NCBI GenBank assembly: GCA_029449235.1
Contig: JANATG010000006.1
Location: 1-64,000 of the forward strand
DNA: 64,000 nucleotides
DNA from: Linnemannia schmuckeri
Taxonomy: Eukaryota; Mortierellomycota; Mortierellomycetes; Mortierellales; Mortierellaceae
Direction of reading: 5' to 3'
The notes under the pieces were generated by a model. That model searched no databases, was not told the origin of the DNA, and worked only from the letters and a program-made list of their open reading frames with translations. Position numbers and translations under genes: made by a program. Below are positions 52,422 to 64,000 of this stretch, piece by piece. The first letter of the stretch is position 1; each line of letters begins with the position of its first letter.

Positions 52422-53702
52422 TTGTCTGATTCCTGCTTTGCTTGGCGGACAAGGGTGATGGGAGGAGGAGGAGGTGATAGGGAAAGAGAAAGGCTGAATA
52501 GGAAAGGAGAGAGAGTGAGAGAGAGAAGACAATATAAAAAGAAAAAATCAGGGCCGGGCCAGGAACGAGGAGACGGCGTTTGTTATTTGAGCGCAGACAT
52601 GAGGGAATGATGGTACTATTGCAAATTTGCATAAGCTGGAACACAACACATAAATCCGGTTTAATGACATTTTATTTTCCGCTGCTGTCGAACTTGTCGA
52701 GGTAGAGGATGGATACCACAACGATAGCAACAGCCTGCTTCTCTTTTTCTCGTCTTTGACTCAACGTCAATGCTATTCCTCTAGTTATCAACATTCCCCA
52801 ACCTTTCAATAACGACTGTCAGCTGCGTTTCTCTCATCCTCACCTTCTTATCCAATTGTACTCGCCAGCAACCCTCAAGGCTGACTACAGTACTGTAAAA
52901 CCAGGTGCCATAGTGACTAGCCGCAACCCGGATAAAACCTCTTCCACTTCTGCCGATGAGTGGCAACGATCATTAGACAAGAACAGGGCTCTCACCCACA
53001 ACCTCACCCACTCACTCCAGCTATGGCCATTCCCATCAGTTTTCCTTTCAGATGCAAGTATACCCATTGATTACCCATGGATATTTCTTCCTTGTCTAGC
53101 GTAGATATTCGATCTTGCTCACTTTTACCTAGGATGATCACTCTTAAGCAATCATTTCGCGTTTAGAAAAAAAAAAAAAAAGTAAGTGTTTCAACGAACC
53201 TGCTGCGCGGTTCTCTCGCCTCCTCAAGATGAGTCCGTGATTCGGATTGGAGTTCAGCGTGTAAAAGTTCGCAGCCCCCTTTTTCTCCGATAAGAAAAAA
53301 AAAAAAAAAAGACTGGCCATTTGGGCCATTTGTCAGTTACCGTACGCTTGACTATCCACGCTCTGAATGGTCACTCCTTATCGCGATAGCCAGTTTCAAC
53401 TCAAATTCAAACTACTACCTAGTAACTGCAATAAGAACCATACAAACGCCCTTCTACCCCAACAGATGTCATACACTAATAATGTTTGTTAGCGACTCAA
53501 TTCGTCAATGCGTCCACAAGCAGAGGTCGTCAAGTCGTCATAGAGGTCTCGCACCCTTTCTTGGTTTTAAGGGAACCCCTCCTTTTTTTTTTTTCTTACC
53601 TTCATTTCTTTTCTCACGCATACCTTCACTCATACACACATACCTTTCTCTCACACCTGCACTTTACTCTTCTCTCATAACACCAACAACACTCTCATTA
53701 CA
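52422..53702. other. Intergenic, about 1.3 kb
   Basis: Divergent promoter region between PER1 (-) and the oxidoreductase (+). Poly(A) runs at 53166-53180 and 53293-53308 bracket about 110 bp of non-repetitive DNA. The oxidoreductase leader (53590-53702) is pyrimidine-rich. No protein gene seen. Confidence 0.6.
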
Positions 53703-54888
53703 ATGACTGATTCAACCCCCATCAACGTTGGTGTCATTGGCTTTGGCATGAGCGCGCAAGGTAACCTTACTTTTTAAATATTACGATGGAGTATCAAAGG
53801 TAGGCGAGAAACTCTTTGCTTACCATCCTCTTTTCTTGAAACTCTCGATAATAGTGTTCCATGCGCCACTGATCTCGTCCACAAAGGGTCTCAATTTGGC
53901 GGCGTTTGTGAACCGCTCCGGACCTAACCTGAAGCTGTCGTCAAAATACCCCAAGGCCGCCGTCTTCCAGTCCTACAACGATCTCTTCAAGGACCCCTCG
54001 ATCGATCTTGTCGTCATCACCACCCCTAACACCCTCCACTACGACCTCGCCCGCGAAGCCCTCGAGGCCGGTAAACACGTCGTTGTCGAGAAGCCCTTCA
54101 CCGTCACTTTTGAACAAGGAATCGAACTCGCCAAGCTCGCCAAACAAAAGTCGCTTGTTCTCTCTGTCTTTCACAACAGACGCTGGGATGCCGATTTCCG
54201 TACTGTCCAGAAACTGGTCCAATCTCAGCAGTCTACCCTCGGCAGGATCGTCAGCTTTGAGTCGCGTTTTGACCGGTTCCGCAACTTTAGCAAGGAGGGC
54301 TGGAGAGAGACTGGTCGCGTCGAAGAGGGCAGTGGAGTGCTGTATGATCTTTGCTCGCATTTGTTGGATCAGGCCTTGGTTCTCTTTGGTGAGCCCGAGT
54401 TTGTCACTGCACATGTCTCAAATCAGCGCAAGCTCGAGTCGTCGACTGTCGATGACCAGTTTCTGGTCCACCTGGATTATAAGGATGGCCTCCGCTGCAC
54501 GTTGGGCGCAAACATGTTGGCCAGGATTCCCACGCCTCGATTCCGAGTCACGGGCATGAATGGGTCGTATGTCAAGCACGGTCTGGATGTCCAGGAGGGA
54601 CAGTTGAAGGACGGATTGACCCCCAAGGATGGTGCGTATGGAATTGAGAAGGAAGACAGCTGGGGCGAGATTGACACGCTGATGAATATCGAAGGGGTCA
54701 AGCTGCATTTCAAGGGCAAGGTTGATAGTGAGCAGGGAGCTTATGGAGATTACTATGCCAACGTGCATGATGCGATCCGAGGTAGTGGGTCCCTTGCGGT
54801 CACTGCTGAGCAGGCTGCGTGGGTGATCCGCGGTATTCAGCTTGCCATCAAGAGCTCCTCCACCGGCCAGCGCGTCCCTTGGCAGTAA
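53703..54888 (+). CDS. Gfo/Idh/MocA-family NAD(P)-dependent oxidoreductase
   Basis: Two exons, 53703-53760 and 53855-54888 (intron GTAACC...AATAG), giving 363 residues. Exon 1 carries the start of the Rossmann fold: GVIGFGMSAQ, continuing in exon 2 as VFHAP. The EKPFT motif at about residue 98 is the family signature whose Lys acts in catalysis. A FHNRRWD stretch and the C-terminal alpha/beta dimerisation domain follow. Closest in layout to YdgJ-like sugar or dihydrodiol dehydrogenases; substrate unknown. Starting inside exon 2 would lose the nucleotide-binding motif. Confidence 0.9.
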
Positions 54889-55352
54889 ACCTGTAGGATA
54901 TGTTCTGTACAGTACGAGTGTGCCAACTCCATAAAGGAAGAAATAAAGTTGTCACAGTGGCTTAGCTTGTTTTTATCTTTTTTTTTTTTGGTGCCCTCCA
55001 TATCTATGTCCCATGCGTACTGTGTGTGAACCTGTCAGGTCTCTGCTCAACTTCTTTTTTTTCTTTTGGTTGTCCGCCTCGCTTTTTTTTTTCTTCCTCG
55101 CTCTTTCTCTCTTTCCTTTTCACATACCCCTTCTTCAACCTTCCTCCCATCAACACCCACACTCCTTCCTTCTTATCACATTCAACCCTTCGACAACTCC
55201 CTCTTCCCTTCGCCCCCTTTTCTCGTAAGTTCCTGTCCTTGATACTCTCACCTTCAACCTTCAAAAAGCCGAATGACTACCTTGACATACCAAGGCTCAA
55301 GCTCTATGCCTGCCCTGACTCCAATTGTTGCCAAACAGATACATAGACTATC
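54889..55352. other. Intergenic, about 460 bp
   Basis: 3' end of the oxidoreductase (AATAAAG near 54941 may be its polyadenylation signal) and the C/T-rich promoter and leader of PWP1 (55080-55230). Nothing else seen. Confidence 0.6.
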
Positions 55353-57350
55353 ATGATTTCCGCGTTGCAATGGGTCCGCAGAGGCGCCGCTCAGGCCAGA
55401 CCTGACAAATACGACCTCGACGAGAAAGAGTTCAAGCGCATCAACGAATTCGCCGCTCAGCATCTCGCCGACGCCAAGGAGGAGCTCGCCGCCGCTCAGA
55501 AGGCCGAGCAGGTGTATGTCAAAACTCATCTTGTTGGAGCTTTTGATTGCCCAGAGAAAGCAGTAGCACCCACCAAGAATAATTTTCTAACCATTTTTTT
55601 GTACTCGTTGTTCATGTAGTGCTAATGGAATGGCTGTCGAGACAGTCAGCGAAGCCAACCCAGAACTTTCAGAGTACAACTTGGACGACTATGACGAGGA
55701 TCAGCCCCAGGCACAAGGTACGATGCTGTATTTCGCTACTCTGTCCAAGTTCAGCCTAAAAACAATCGATAGATGTATTGTAAGCTGTTCCTGACGCTGT
55801 CTCCTTACTATATATCCCTCCAACTTTGATAGAGGCCAACATTTTCAGTAACTTGAAGGGATTGACATATTACACCTCCAACCGCGAGGACCCATACATC
55901 ACCCTGCGCGACGAGGAAGACGAGGACCAGGAAGATCTCATGATCCAGGCAACTGACAACTTGTTGCTCGCAGCAAAGACAGAGGACGACATTTCGCACT
56001 TGGAGGTTTACCTCTATGACGAGTCCGAGGAGAACGAAGGCAATATGTATGTCCACCACGACATCATGCTTCCCGCTTTCCCTCTTTGCTTGGAATGGCT
56101 TGATTTCCGTGTCGGTCGTAAGAGTGCTGTCGAGGGACCTGGAAATTATGTTGCTGTGGGTACCTTTGACCCCGAGATTGAGATTTGGGATCTGGATACC
56201 ATCGATAACATGTACCCCGATGCCGTCTTGGGAGCACAAGACAAGACCAAAAAGAAGAAGGGTGCCAAGAAGTCCAAGGTATCCCCTCATAACCTCCCAC
56301 TTTTTATCTTATTTGGACATGTTCATCGTCTACTTTGGTCTGCAGGAGTCTATTGTTTGATGCAATAGGACCCTCTCAATCGAAAGAGTCGTTTTCGCAC
56401 CTTTTTATTATTTTATTGGGTTTAACGATATGTTGTATGCTACATGATGACAACTAATATGAACCGTAACTCAATCCATGATTTTTGAATGTTCCAACAA
56501 ATAGAAGGCAAACAACGAATACCACACGGACGCGGTGATGGCGCTCGCATGGAACAAGCAGCATCGCAACATTTTGGCGTCAGCCTCAGCAGACACCACA
56601 GTGAAGCTGTGGGACTTGACGACACAGCAGTGCGCCCACTCTTTCAACCACCACACGGACAAGGTCCAGGCATTGGCATGGAACCCTATTGAATCGACGG
56701 CCCTTGTGACGGGATCATACGACAAGACGGTGGTCGTTTTCGACTCGAGAGCACCCGATGCCCGTGCCACGTGGAAACTCCAGGCAGATGTCGAGTGTTT
56801 GCGCTGGGACCCCCATGATGCTAACTGCTTCTATGTCTCGACAGATGATGGTATGGTTCAGTACTTTGATGGTCGCACAGGGGGAGCTCAGCCCGTCTTT
56901 AGGCTGCACGCCCACGACAAGGCCGTGTCGGCCATGGATGTCAACACGACTGTTCGCGGATGCATTGTGACAGGATCGACTGATGGATCCGTCAAAGTCT
57001 GGGATGTGAACGAGAATCGCCCCTCGATGGTAACGAGTCGTCAAGTCAAGGCCGATATTGGCCAGGTCTTCTCGGTTACCTTCTGCCCCGACGCACCCTT
57101 CAACCTTGCCATGGCAGGATCAGCAGGCAAGGTCAACATCTGGGACATTGCCACCAACGCCGGTGTGAGGAGAGCCTTTGAGGGCCGTTCAGTCATTGTT
57201 GCTAGCTCCAAGGCTGAGAAGGAGAAGGTAGTTGCTATGCCTGATGATGATGAGCCCGAGTCCGAGGAGGAGATGGATGGTGCCGACATTGATATGGACG
57301 ATATTGCCGAGAGTGATTACGAGGAGGAGGAGAGCGGCGAGGACGTTTAA
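55353..57350 (+). CDS. PWP1: PWP1, WD40 ribosome-biogenesis protein
   Basis: Four exons, 55353-55513, 55620-55717, 55833-56278 and 56505-57350, giving 516 residues with consistent phases. The first donor must be GTATGT after 55513; splicing at the GTGTAT four bases earlier would give a stop. The N terminus (MISALQWVRRG) is typical of Pwp1. An acidic linker, a Lys-rich insert (KKKKGAKKSK) and WD repeats follow (HTDAVMALAWN, SASADTTVKLWD, TGSTDGSVKVWD), and the C-terminal tail is strongly acidic. Pwp1 is nucleolar and needed for 60S ribosomal subunit maturation and rDNA transcription. Confidence 0.93.
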
Positions 57351-58125
57351 GGTCTAGCTTGGAGAGATTTTGAGAACATAGTAGAGAACAAAGGCTTGGT
57401 TTTTTGACGCATGGAATGCGAGCCTATTAGCATTGAATCTGAACATCATAATACAACAATACACCTTTTGCATTAACAACTTTTATCTCCTCTGGTATTT
57501 GAATGTGTAAGTGACGGTATGTTTTGTAGCAGTAAAAAGTATGAACCCTGTTCTGTGAAAAAATGAAGTATGCTGCTGGAATAAAATGAAGTCTGCTCTA
57601 GCATATGGAGCGCGAAATTGTGAGTGCTTCAATATGGATATTGTTACATATCAATTCCACTTCTAGCATGTACACTTTCATGAAAAAAGGCACTCGATTT
57701 TTTTTTTTTGTGTTGTCTGCTAGCGTCAAACGTTATCCACAAGAGCAAACAGGGACTGGCACATGTGTATGCATCCGCAATGTCCGTGGGTTTTTGTTTG
57801 TTTGATTGTTTGTTTGTGTTGTGGTTGTGTTGTGGTTGTGTTTGTGTTTGTGTTTGTTTGAAGAATGGTAAACCGAGTGGGATCATTTTTTTATTATGTG
57901 AGAGGCGTGAGCATTCTCCTTCCAAGAGAGGCAATTGAAATGGTGCGAAGATGTGGGGCTGAGAAAAAGAATAGATGTACAGGTGATGAGAAGGAAGGAA
58001 CGAGTTTGGAGCAAACAAACAAAAAAGAAAAAAAAGACGAGACGGCACGATGAGAAAAAAACAAAAAAGACGTCAAAAGTTGGAGCGAAAGGGTATCTAG
58101 AGGAGAAGAAAGCATGTGTCCGTAC
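57351..58125. other. Intergenic between convergent PWP1 and YHM2
   Basis: 3' regions of both genes. A G/T-rich simple repeat (TGTTTG, TGTGTT units) runs from about 57790 to 57862. No gene seen. Confidence 0.65.
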
Positions 58126-60203
58126 TTAGTGCTTGGCGTACTTTTCGTTGACAAACTTTTTGAGGGCATCTCCTCCAGCGACCATGCAGATGGTCTGCCA
58201 CATGCCGAGACCGAAACGGGGGACCGAGCCACGGTAGAAGCCCTTCAAACCGTTGGTCTGCCAGATCCAGCGCGCACAGTTGACGATGGTCATCTTTTCT
58301 GGACGTCCTGCGGTCTTGAGCTGCGACTGCATCTCGACACGGATGACCTCGATGGGCTGGTTCCAGATCGAGAGGCCTCCACCGATGGCCGAAGCCGCAA
58401 TCTTCTCCCAGGCGGTCAGGGGCAGGTGTGAGGACTCTGAGCCACGGAACTTGCGGATGGTCTCCTCGGCAAGACGGGAGAGACCGAGACGGGATCCCCA
58501 GTTGGTGCACTGACGGAGGGCAACAGCGTTGACACCCTTGTTGATACCACGGATACCCTCGCGCTTGAAGATCTCCGAGGCGACGGCAAAGGTCGAGACG
58601 TTAGGGCCGGTGGCCTTGTGACGGGTGATCTCGACGGTCTTCATGAATGTGCAGAATCCCATGGTGGTGTATGCCTGAGCAAGACCGCCTCCCATGCCTC
58701 CGACGAGACCGGCGGCAAAGGGCGAGATGCCCGAGCTCAATGCGAGGTACTCGATCTCTCCGGCGGCAAAGATCAACACGGCGCCCTTTGTGCTCGCCTC
58801 GATCCAGGCCCAAGGAATCATTCTATATGCATTGGTAGCAGAGGAAGGTTAAATCAACAACGCAAACAAAACAAAAGGAGAGAGATGTGATTAGTCACAC
58901 AGATATTGCACAGGAGGGGGTTGTTTTTCATGACATATGAAAATGAAAAATAGGAAAAATGGTCGCCTGGGCACACTAACAGAAACAACGCGTCCTTCCT
59001 CTTTCTCTCCAGAGACACTCAGATGGACACTCATACATCGCATGCACACACACATCAGTAAAATTGCTCCCACAGATCCCACACACAACAATAACAACAA
59101 CGGTCACCCCTCACCCTGCTCTGCTCTGTTCTGCTGTTTCCTTTTGTCGCCTTTCCGGATCTCTTTTTTCGGGATATATTGTATGGGTCATCGGCAGTGC
59201 CCTTTGAATCCCTGTTGTCCTTACTGTCGATTGTCAATTAATGTCGGATTGCCTTTGATAACTCTGACGCTAATTATCGTCAGCATCGGTTGCTTTCGGC
59301 AGAGTATCGTTTGATAGAAAAAAAAGCTGAGGAAAAAAAAAGGGAAGCTCCATCCTGATGACTCTCCACGTCATACGCTTCCCGAGGCAAATCCGGAGGA
59401 ACACGAGTCCAGTATATCTCCAAGGCTTTATCGCTGCTATATGTCCGTTGTCCAGGTATCCAAGGGTCCATGTCTATTCACTGTTGTCGTTGCTGTCGTA
59501 TCTTGAGTAGTAGTGGTTATCGATCGAGGCAAGAGGTGAGATACCTCTTCGAGGCTCCAACTCCAGTCACAAGAAAGAGAACGCGTTTATGAGATATGAG
59601 TGCCCGGAAGGTGGTGGCACCACCTCTCTGCCCCATCTAAATCCCGTCTGGGTTTACCTTACAAAGGGTCTCTGCTACTCTCTCTTAGTTAAGAGCAGTC
59701 CGCAACCCAACAAGCTCCGCCCACTGACCCAGCACAACAGGCCATACCACTTGTTGTCCATTCATCCATTCGTTCATCCTCTTTTAGGCTCATTCCTTTT
59801 TTTCTTTGGCTCTTTGCATCTTTCTTTTTTTTATCTCATCTCACTCATGCCTTTCTGTTGCGTGTGTGTGTATGTGTATGTGTTCCTGTTTGTGTCGATA
59901 GAGTCAAATCGAGCCGAGCCCTGAAGTATAAAAAAAGAAAAGAAAAAAAGAAAGAAAGAGAAGAAAGACGTACCCTTGGTAGAAGCCAGAGATGCCACCA
60001 CGCTGGTAGATTTTCTTGAAGGCGGTGGCCATGTTATCCTGGCGGTTGGCGGCGAGGTGGGTCTTGATGACCTCGAAGGGCTGGCCGAGGGTAGTGACCT
60101 CGAACATGTTCATGGCAGCACCGACTCCGAGATTGGCAAAGTTGACCTTTTTCTTGGTGGCGGTCGTGCCAGGGATAGTCGTCGAAGCAACAGCAACAGT
60201 CAT
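58126..60203 (-). CDS. YHM2: YHM2, mitochondrial citrate/2-oxoglutarate carrier
   Basis: Two exons on the minus strand, 60203-59974 and 58822-58126, giving 308 residues (yeast Yhm2 has 314). Mitochondrial carrier signatures are visible in repeat 1 (QPFEVIKTHL) and repeat 3 (NQPIEVIRVEM). The middle repeat is atypical (GFCTFMKTVEITRHK), as in Yhm2. MIPWAWIEASTKGA follows the splice joint. It exchanges citrate for 2-oxoglutarate across the inner membrane and supplies reducing power and acetyl units to the cytosol, which would suit an oleaginous fungus. The splice (CAAGG|GTACG to ATATAG|A) keeps frame. Confidence 0.9.
58823..59973 (-). other. Long (1,151-bp) intron of YHM2
   Basis: Splice sites GTACGT and ATATAG. 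The other introns in this window are about 80-570 bp. It contains a perfect inverted repeat AAGAGGTGAGATACCTCTT (about 59532-59550) and the palindrome AGGTGGTGGCACCACCT (about 59612-59628). No coding frame of quality and no recognisable snoRNA or tRNA. Confidence 0.6.
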
Positions 60204-62782
60204 CTTTTAGAGAGAGAGTTATTAGAGTAGGGGGAGGAAGAGAAGGAGAGAAGTAGGGAGTGAAGAAGAGAGAATCAAGGGAGAAGAGTAAAGAAGAAAG
60301 AAAGAAAGAAAGAAAGCGAAGTAGGGAGGGGATTTTATGCGGTGATTATTGTTTGTCTTTGTTGGTGGTTGGGTGGTGGTGCGCACTGATAACAAACGAT
60401 GGTTGGGGATGGGTTTAGGAAGGAAGGAACGGAGAAAAAAAAATAGGAACAGACAGACTCATATTCATACAAATAAACACATACGCAAACAAACACGACG
60501 AAGATGACCCATGGGTTGGGAGAAGCGTTTTTTTTTTACTTTTTTTGCTCCGTGGGTTGAGTTGAGATAAGTTGAGTTGGGTTAGGTTGGGTGGAACTGG
60601 GGCAATTGGGTGGGTCGTTAAGTTGTTGGATGGAATTATGAGCAATTGGGGGACAATGAGAGGGGTCCATTGGACCACGGACAAACAGCTAACAGCTTAC
60701 AGGTAACAGGAGTCGACTATGTGAATAGGCAATCGGGCAGGTGAAGGGACGGTCGGACAGAGTAAGATAGGTGATAGATGAGTAGGAATTGCCACTGCAC
60801 TGAAGCTGAGTAGAAGTCACTTCACTCATAATTAGCCCTGTCTACCTCTCAACAAAAATAAAGACAACCTTACTCACCGACCGACTAAAAAAACCAACTA
60901 AACCCAACCCTTTTTACTTGATAACCGATTGCAGCCCTATTCACTTATCGACAGGCCGTCTTTCTGTCAACAAGAGAGAGGCATACTCCTTTTTCTCATC
61001 TTTAGAGTTGGGTGCCCATGGACACGGCCATCGATTGGTTCCTTCTCTTAACAGAAAGTGATGGGTGGATCTTCTCCTCTCCTTCACAATTCAACAAAGT
61101 CCTTTCCCTTTGTCCGTTTTTTGGGGATTTTTTTCATCCACAAAATATTGGTCGATATGAAAATAAATGTGATACGGCACCCCTGGTTGGAAGATCCAAT
61201 TGGCCCCTTACTCCTCCTCCTCCTCCTCCCCACCAAGCCGCCTTGCCACTAAGGACTCATCAATTACTTTTTTCGTATCGCACCATAGCCAAATTCTATT
61301 TCTGCTGCATTGATTGCATCTAGAGCGACAAAAAGGGAATCGATCGACACTATTTTTTTTTTTGGTTGTCTTCTTGGCTGAATTAGCGGGTTGCAGAGAC
61401 GGTAGACAAGAAAATACAAAAAGCGTAGAAAGGTCATTCAGGGTCATGTATATTCTAAGCACCATTGTCCGTCGTCTTTTTTGGGGCAGTGTCTTTCTGT
61501 CCGTCTGCTTTCTGTCTGTGGGCATGTCTTGGTTCTCTCTCTCTCGAATCAACCCTGCCTCTTTCTCGCAACGTACTTCTCCCCGCTCAAACACCTTTTT
61601 CTGTTCTTCTCCAGCTCAGCTCACTTTTTTCCTTGCAAGAGTGAAAAATGAGGTGAGGTGAGAGATGCAATGAAAAGTGACAAAGCAAAGTTAATGAACT
61701 GTGCCCGCTGGGCCGGTCTTGTCCGCGGATTACGGTCTCACCGCCATTTACAATCCCTTCAGTTCCGGTTAATATTACTTATTGATATCCCTTTGTCCAT
61801 CTGCTGCTCTATTTTTTTTTTTTATTTGCACTCAACATCAGCCCATACGTCGTATCTACAGATAGATTTTTTCTTTGTATCTTTCTAATTATCGATGACT
61901 TGTAGATGTCGTTGCGGCAACTTTCCCATTTTTTTTTACTCATATCTTACTACGCTACTATCTTTTGAGTCTTGCTGATCCTACTTTTTCTTGAATTGCC
62001 TTTCATGTTCAACCAGCCACTCAAATGTGTTCATGAAGTGAGTAAGGATAGAGTGCGTGTGTATATGCATGCAAGCGGGTCGACCCTGTAGCACCCACCC
62101 ACGGAGTTTCTCACTTTTTTTTTTTTTCCTTTTGGGTGCGTTCAATCGTTTAAAGTGTTGGCTGAGTGGACCCTTCGTCTGCCCCATCGTTGTGGCAAAA
62201 CCTACCCAAAAATATCTGATCCATACACAGCATGTACGATCAGGTATCCTACCGTGTCGTTACTCCTTCTAAAAAAGATTTGGACTGTTCTCTCTGGTGT
62301 GTCGTTCTTTTTCACGAGCTGTCTCGCCTGCCAGCAGCATGTCTATCGCTATGCTCTCACTCACTCACTCATCGCTCCCCTCCTCTTCCTCTTCTCTCCA
62401 TCCGCAGCCTCATTCATAAAAACACAAAAAAATATATATAACGAAAGAAAGCACACCACGCTGTGCGTTTTACGAATAACTCATACCTATTACGCTCCAA
62501 ATAAAATTTTTAAAAAAAAAAGCATCCGTTGAGGTAATGCATACAAAAGAAAGAAAAAGTCACCTCGCTTCGTTGTATCATTTACATATAGACTGCGCGT
62601 GTCCATAGAGTCACAAACCAATAACTCCGGCTTATTGCACGACAAGACGTCTGTATTCTAATCCATTGCCATTGTTCATTGTACAAATATAGCTAACGAA
62701 AGTACACAGTTCAGGACTAAGGACTAGGCGTGTAACGGATAATCCGATAGCAAAAAAGATCTAAAGACCGACCACACAAAGG
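60204..62782. other. Intergenic, about 2.6 kb
   Basis: Divergent region between YHM2 (-) and KOG1 (+). It has GAAA/AGAAAG-rich leader sequence near 60290-60330, GTTGAGTT/GGTTGGG repeats near 60555-60600 and several T-runs. No credible protein or RNA gene was found on either strand. Part is presumably the KOG1 promoter and 5' UTR. Confidence 0.55.
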
Positions 62783-64000
62783 ATGCGGCCAAGACAGAAC
62801 GATAACGACAACAACGACGACGCACGAAGCACCAACAGCACGCTTGTCAATGCTGGCATGAACTCCGCCAACGAACAGGAAGACGACACCGAAGCGATCG
62901 TCCAGGATGTCCGAGACGGCTTTAGGAGACAAGGTGAAGTCCTCGACGGCGACGAGGACGAGTCCTCCCTCTTCCGCCACGGCTTTGAACTCGACTTTGA
63001 CGAAAACGGCCTTCCCCCGGAGCACGTTTACTACATGTTCTACACCGACAAGCGACACGAGGTCACCACAGGACACGATGCAGAGATCACACTCAGGGAA
63101 TGGGACCCGCTCCAGGACTGGCGCATGCGCGAAAAGCTCAAGACCATCTCGGTCGCCTTGGTCCTCTGCCTCAACATCGGCATCGACCCTCCAGATGTCG
63201 TCAAGACCAACCCCTGCGCCAAACTCGAAGCCTGGATCGACCCATTTCTTCTGCCTGTCCCTAAATCACTGGAAAACATCGGAAAGGCGCTTCAGGCCCA
63301 GTATGAGGTGTGGCAGCCGCGTGCCCGTTACAAGGCTGCGCTGGATCCCTCGATGGAGGACACCAAGAAGTTGTGCTGCGTTCTGAGACGCAACGCCAAG
63401 GAGGAGCGCATCCTCTTTCACTACAATGGACATGGAGTTCCCAAACCAACGTCCAGCGGCGAGATTTGGGTCTTCAACAAAAACTATACCCAATATATAC
63501 CCGTGTCCTTGTTGGATCTTCAGAGCTGGCTTGGATCGCCCTGTATCTACGTCTACGATTGCTCCGCCGCAGGAAACATCCTCCTTTCCTTCAACCGATT
63601 CGCCGAAAAGCGCGACATGGATGCCGCCAAGCAGGCAACACCTCAACCCCCGGGAACTGTCCCTGCACCCCCACTCCGAGATTGCATCCAACTGGCCGCC
63701 TGTGGACCTGATGAATGGCTGCCCATGAACCCCGACCTCCCCGCCGATATCTTTACAGCCTGTCTAACTACACCAATCGAAATTGCTCTTCGCTGGTTTG
63801 TCCTCCAACACCCTCTACTCCATAACGTCACTGTCGATATGGTCACTCGGATTCCAGGAAAGCTGAACGATCGCAGGACACCCCTTGGAGAGCTCAACTG
63901 GATTTTTACATCAATCACGGATACAATCGCATGGAATGTCCTCTCTCGTGACTTGTTCAAAACATTGTTCAGGCAGGATCTGATGGTTGCCGCGCTATTC
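62783..64000 (+). CDS. KOG1: KOG1/Raptor, TORC1 subunit (5' part)
   Basis: Open from ATG 62783 to the window end (406 codons, no intron). An in-frame TAA seven codons upstream supports the start. The acidic, Asn-rich N terminus is followed by the Raptor N-terminal caspase-like domain: YYMFYTDKRHE, LCLNIGIDPPD, HYNGHGVPKPT (His at about 217), WVFNKNYTQYIP and YVYDCSAAGN (Cys at about 260). The caspase-type His and Cys are both retained. Then come QLAACGPDEWLPMNP and CLTTPIEIALRWF. Kog1/Raptor recruits substrates to TOR kinase complex 1. HEAT and WD40 regions should lie beyond the window. Confidence 0.95.
   Translation, partial: MRPRQNDNDNNDDARSTNSTLVNAGMNSANEQEDDTEAIVQDVRDGFRRQGEVLDGDEDESSLFRHGFELDFDENGLPPEHVYYMFYTDKRHEVTTGHDAEITLREWDPLQDWRMREKLKTISVALVLCLNIGIDPPDVVKTNPCAKLEAWIDPFLLPVPKSLENIGKALQAQYEVWQPRARYKAALDPSMEDTKKLCCVLRRNAKEERILFHYNGHGVPKPTSSGEIWVFNKNYTQYIPVSLLDLQSWLGSPCIYVYDCSAAGNILLSFNRFAEKRDMDAAKQATPQPPGTVPAPPLRDCIQLAACGPDEWLPMNPDLPADIFTACLTTPIEIALRWFVLQHPLLHNVTVDMVTRIPGKLNDRRTPLGELNWIFTSITDTIAWNVLSRDLFKTLFRQDLMVAALF

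Noticed and set aside
53166..53310. Possible Pol III gene or hammerhead-like RNA between two poly(A) runs (contains GATGAGTCCGTGA and GTTCG boxes)
   Set aside because: The GATGAGTCCGTGA string resembles the hammerhead core, but the required GAAA strand and the other helices are missing. The GTTCG boxes are not flanked by pairable T-stem arms on either strand, so no tRNA fold forms.
57780..58060. Candidate protein frames in the PWP1-YHM2 spacer
   Set aside because: They cover G/T simple repeat and A-rich 3' UTR sequence and show no recognisable domain or gene-like composition.
60415..60684. Short frame upstream of YHM2
   Set aside because: It covers simple GTTGAGTT-type repeats and has no domain; it lies in the YHM2 promoter region.

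Overview
The window is the left end of a chromosome of a filamentous fungus. It starts with a C-rich telomeric array. The right third carries ordinary eukaryotic genes with short GT-AG introns: KOG1/Raptor, PWP1, YHM2, PER1/PGAP3 and an AVT-type amino acid transporter. Gene style and transposon content suit an early-diverging fungus; Mortierellomycotina is my best guess, but that is inference.

Positions 1-148 are telomere repeats with a 10-nt unit (CCCTAAAAAA on the + strand). They join directly to the inside of a broken Ty3/gypsy element. Positions 149 to about 44,530 are almost entirely transposable elements, which I name A to E plus hAT. Family A has 98-bp LTRs, with copies A1 (149-3075, cut by the telomere), A2 (24970-30210, +) and A3 (34615-39855, -). 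Family B has 203-bp LTRs, with copies B1 (3104-8710, +, decayed) and B2 (8711-22865, -). Family C has 141-bp LTRs (C1, 12591-21215, -). Family D has 224-bp LTRs (D1, 23246-43687, -). E1 is a solo LTR inside B1. One hAT DNA transposon spans 34062-43500.

Target-site duplications and interrupted reading frames give the order of events. C1 entered B2 (TSD GGGAC). A2 entered the D1 integrase (GCTAG). The hAT entered the D1 5' LTR (GTTGTTTC). A3 entered the hAT transposase (CTGAT). Removing each insert by eye restores an open frame, and the LTR pairs of A2, C1 and D1 look identical, so the pile-up is recent.

The elements carry several unusual features: non-canonical retropepsin triads (DGG, DCG, DPG), a YVDN reverse transcriptase in D1, conserved -1 frameshift heptamers between gag and pol in A and B, an accessory ORF1 upstream of gag in C1 with a related fragment beside D1, and arrays of U-rich hairpins in the 3' regions of C1 and D1 and at 44017-44278. 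These hairpins resemble poly(A)-clasping ENE elements.

From about 44.6 kb the DNA is single-copy and genic: an Apd1/Aim32-like [2Fe-2S] protein (-), a vacuolar amino acid transporter (-, 7 exons), PER1/PGAP3 (-), a Gfo/Idh/MocA oxidoreductase (+, 2 exons), PWP1 (+, 4 exons), the mitochondrial carrier YHM2 (-, 2 exons around a 1.15-kb intron) and the 5' part of KOG1/Raptor (+, running off the end). They are unrelated housekeeping genes with separate promoters, not an operon or cluster.
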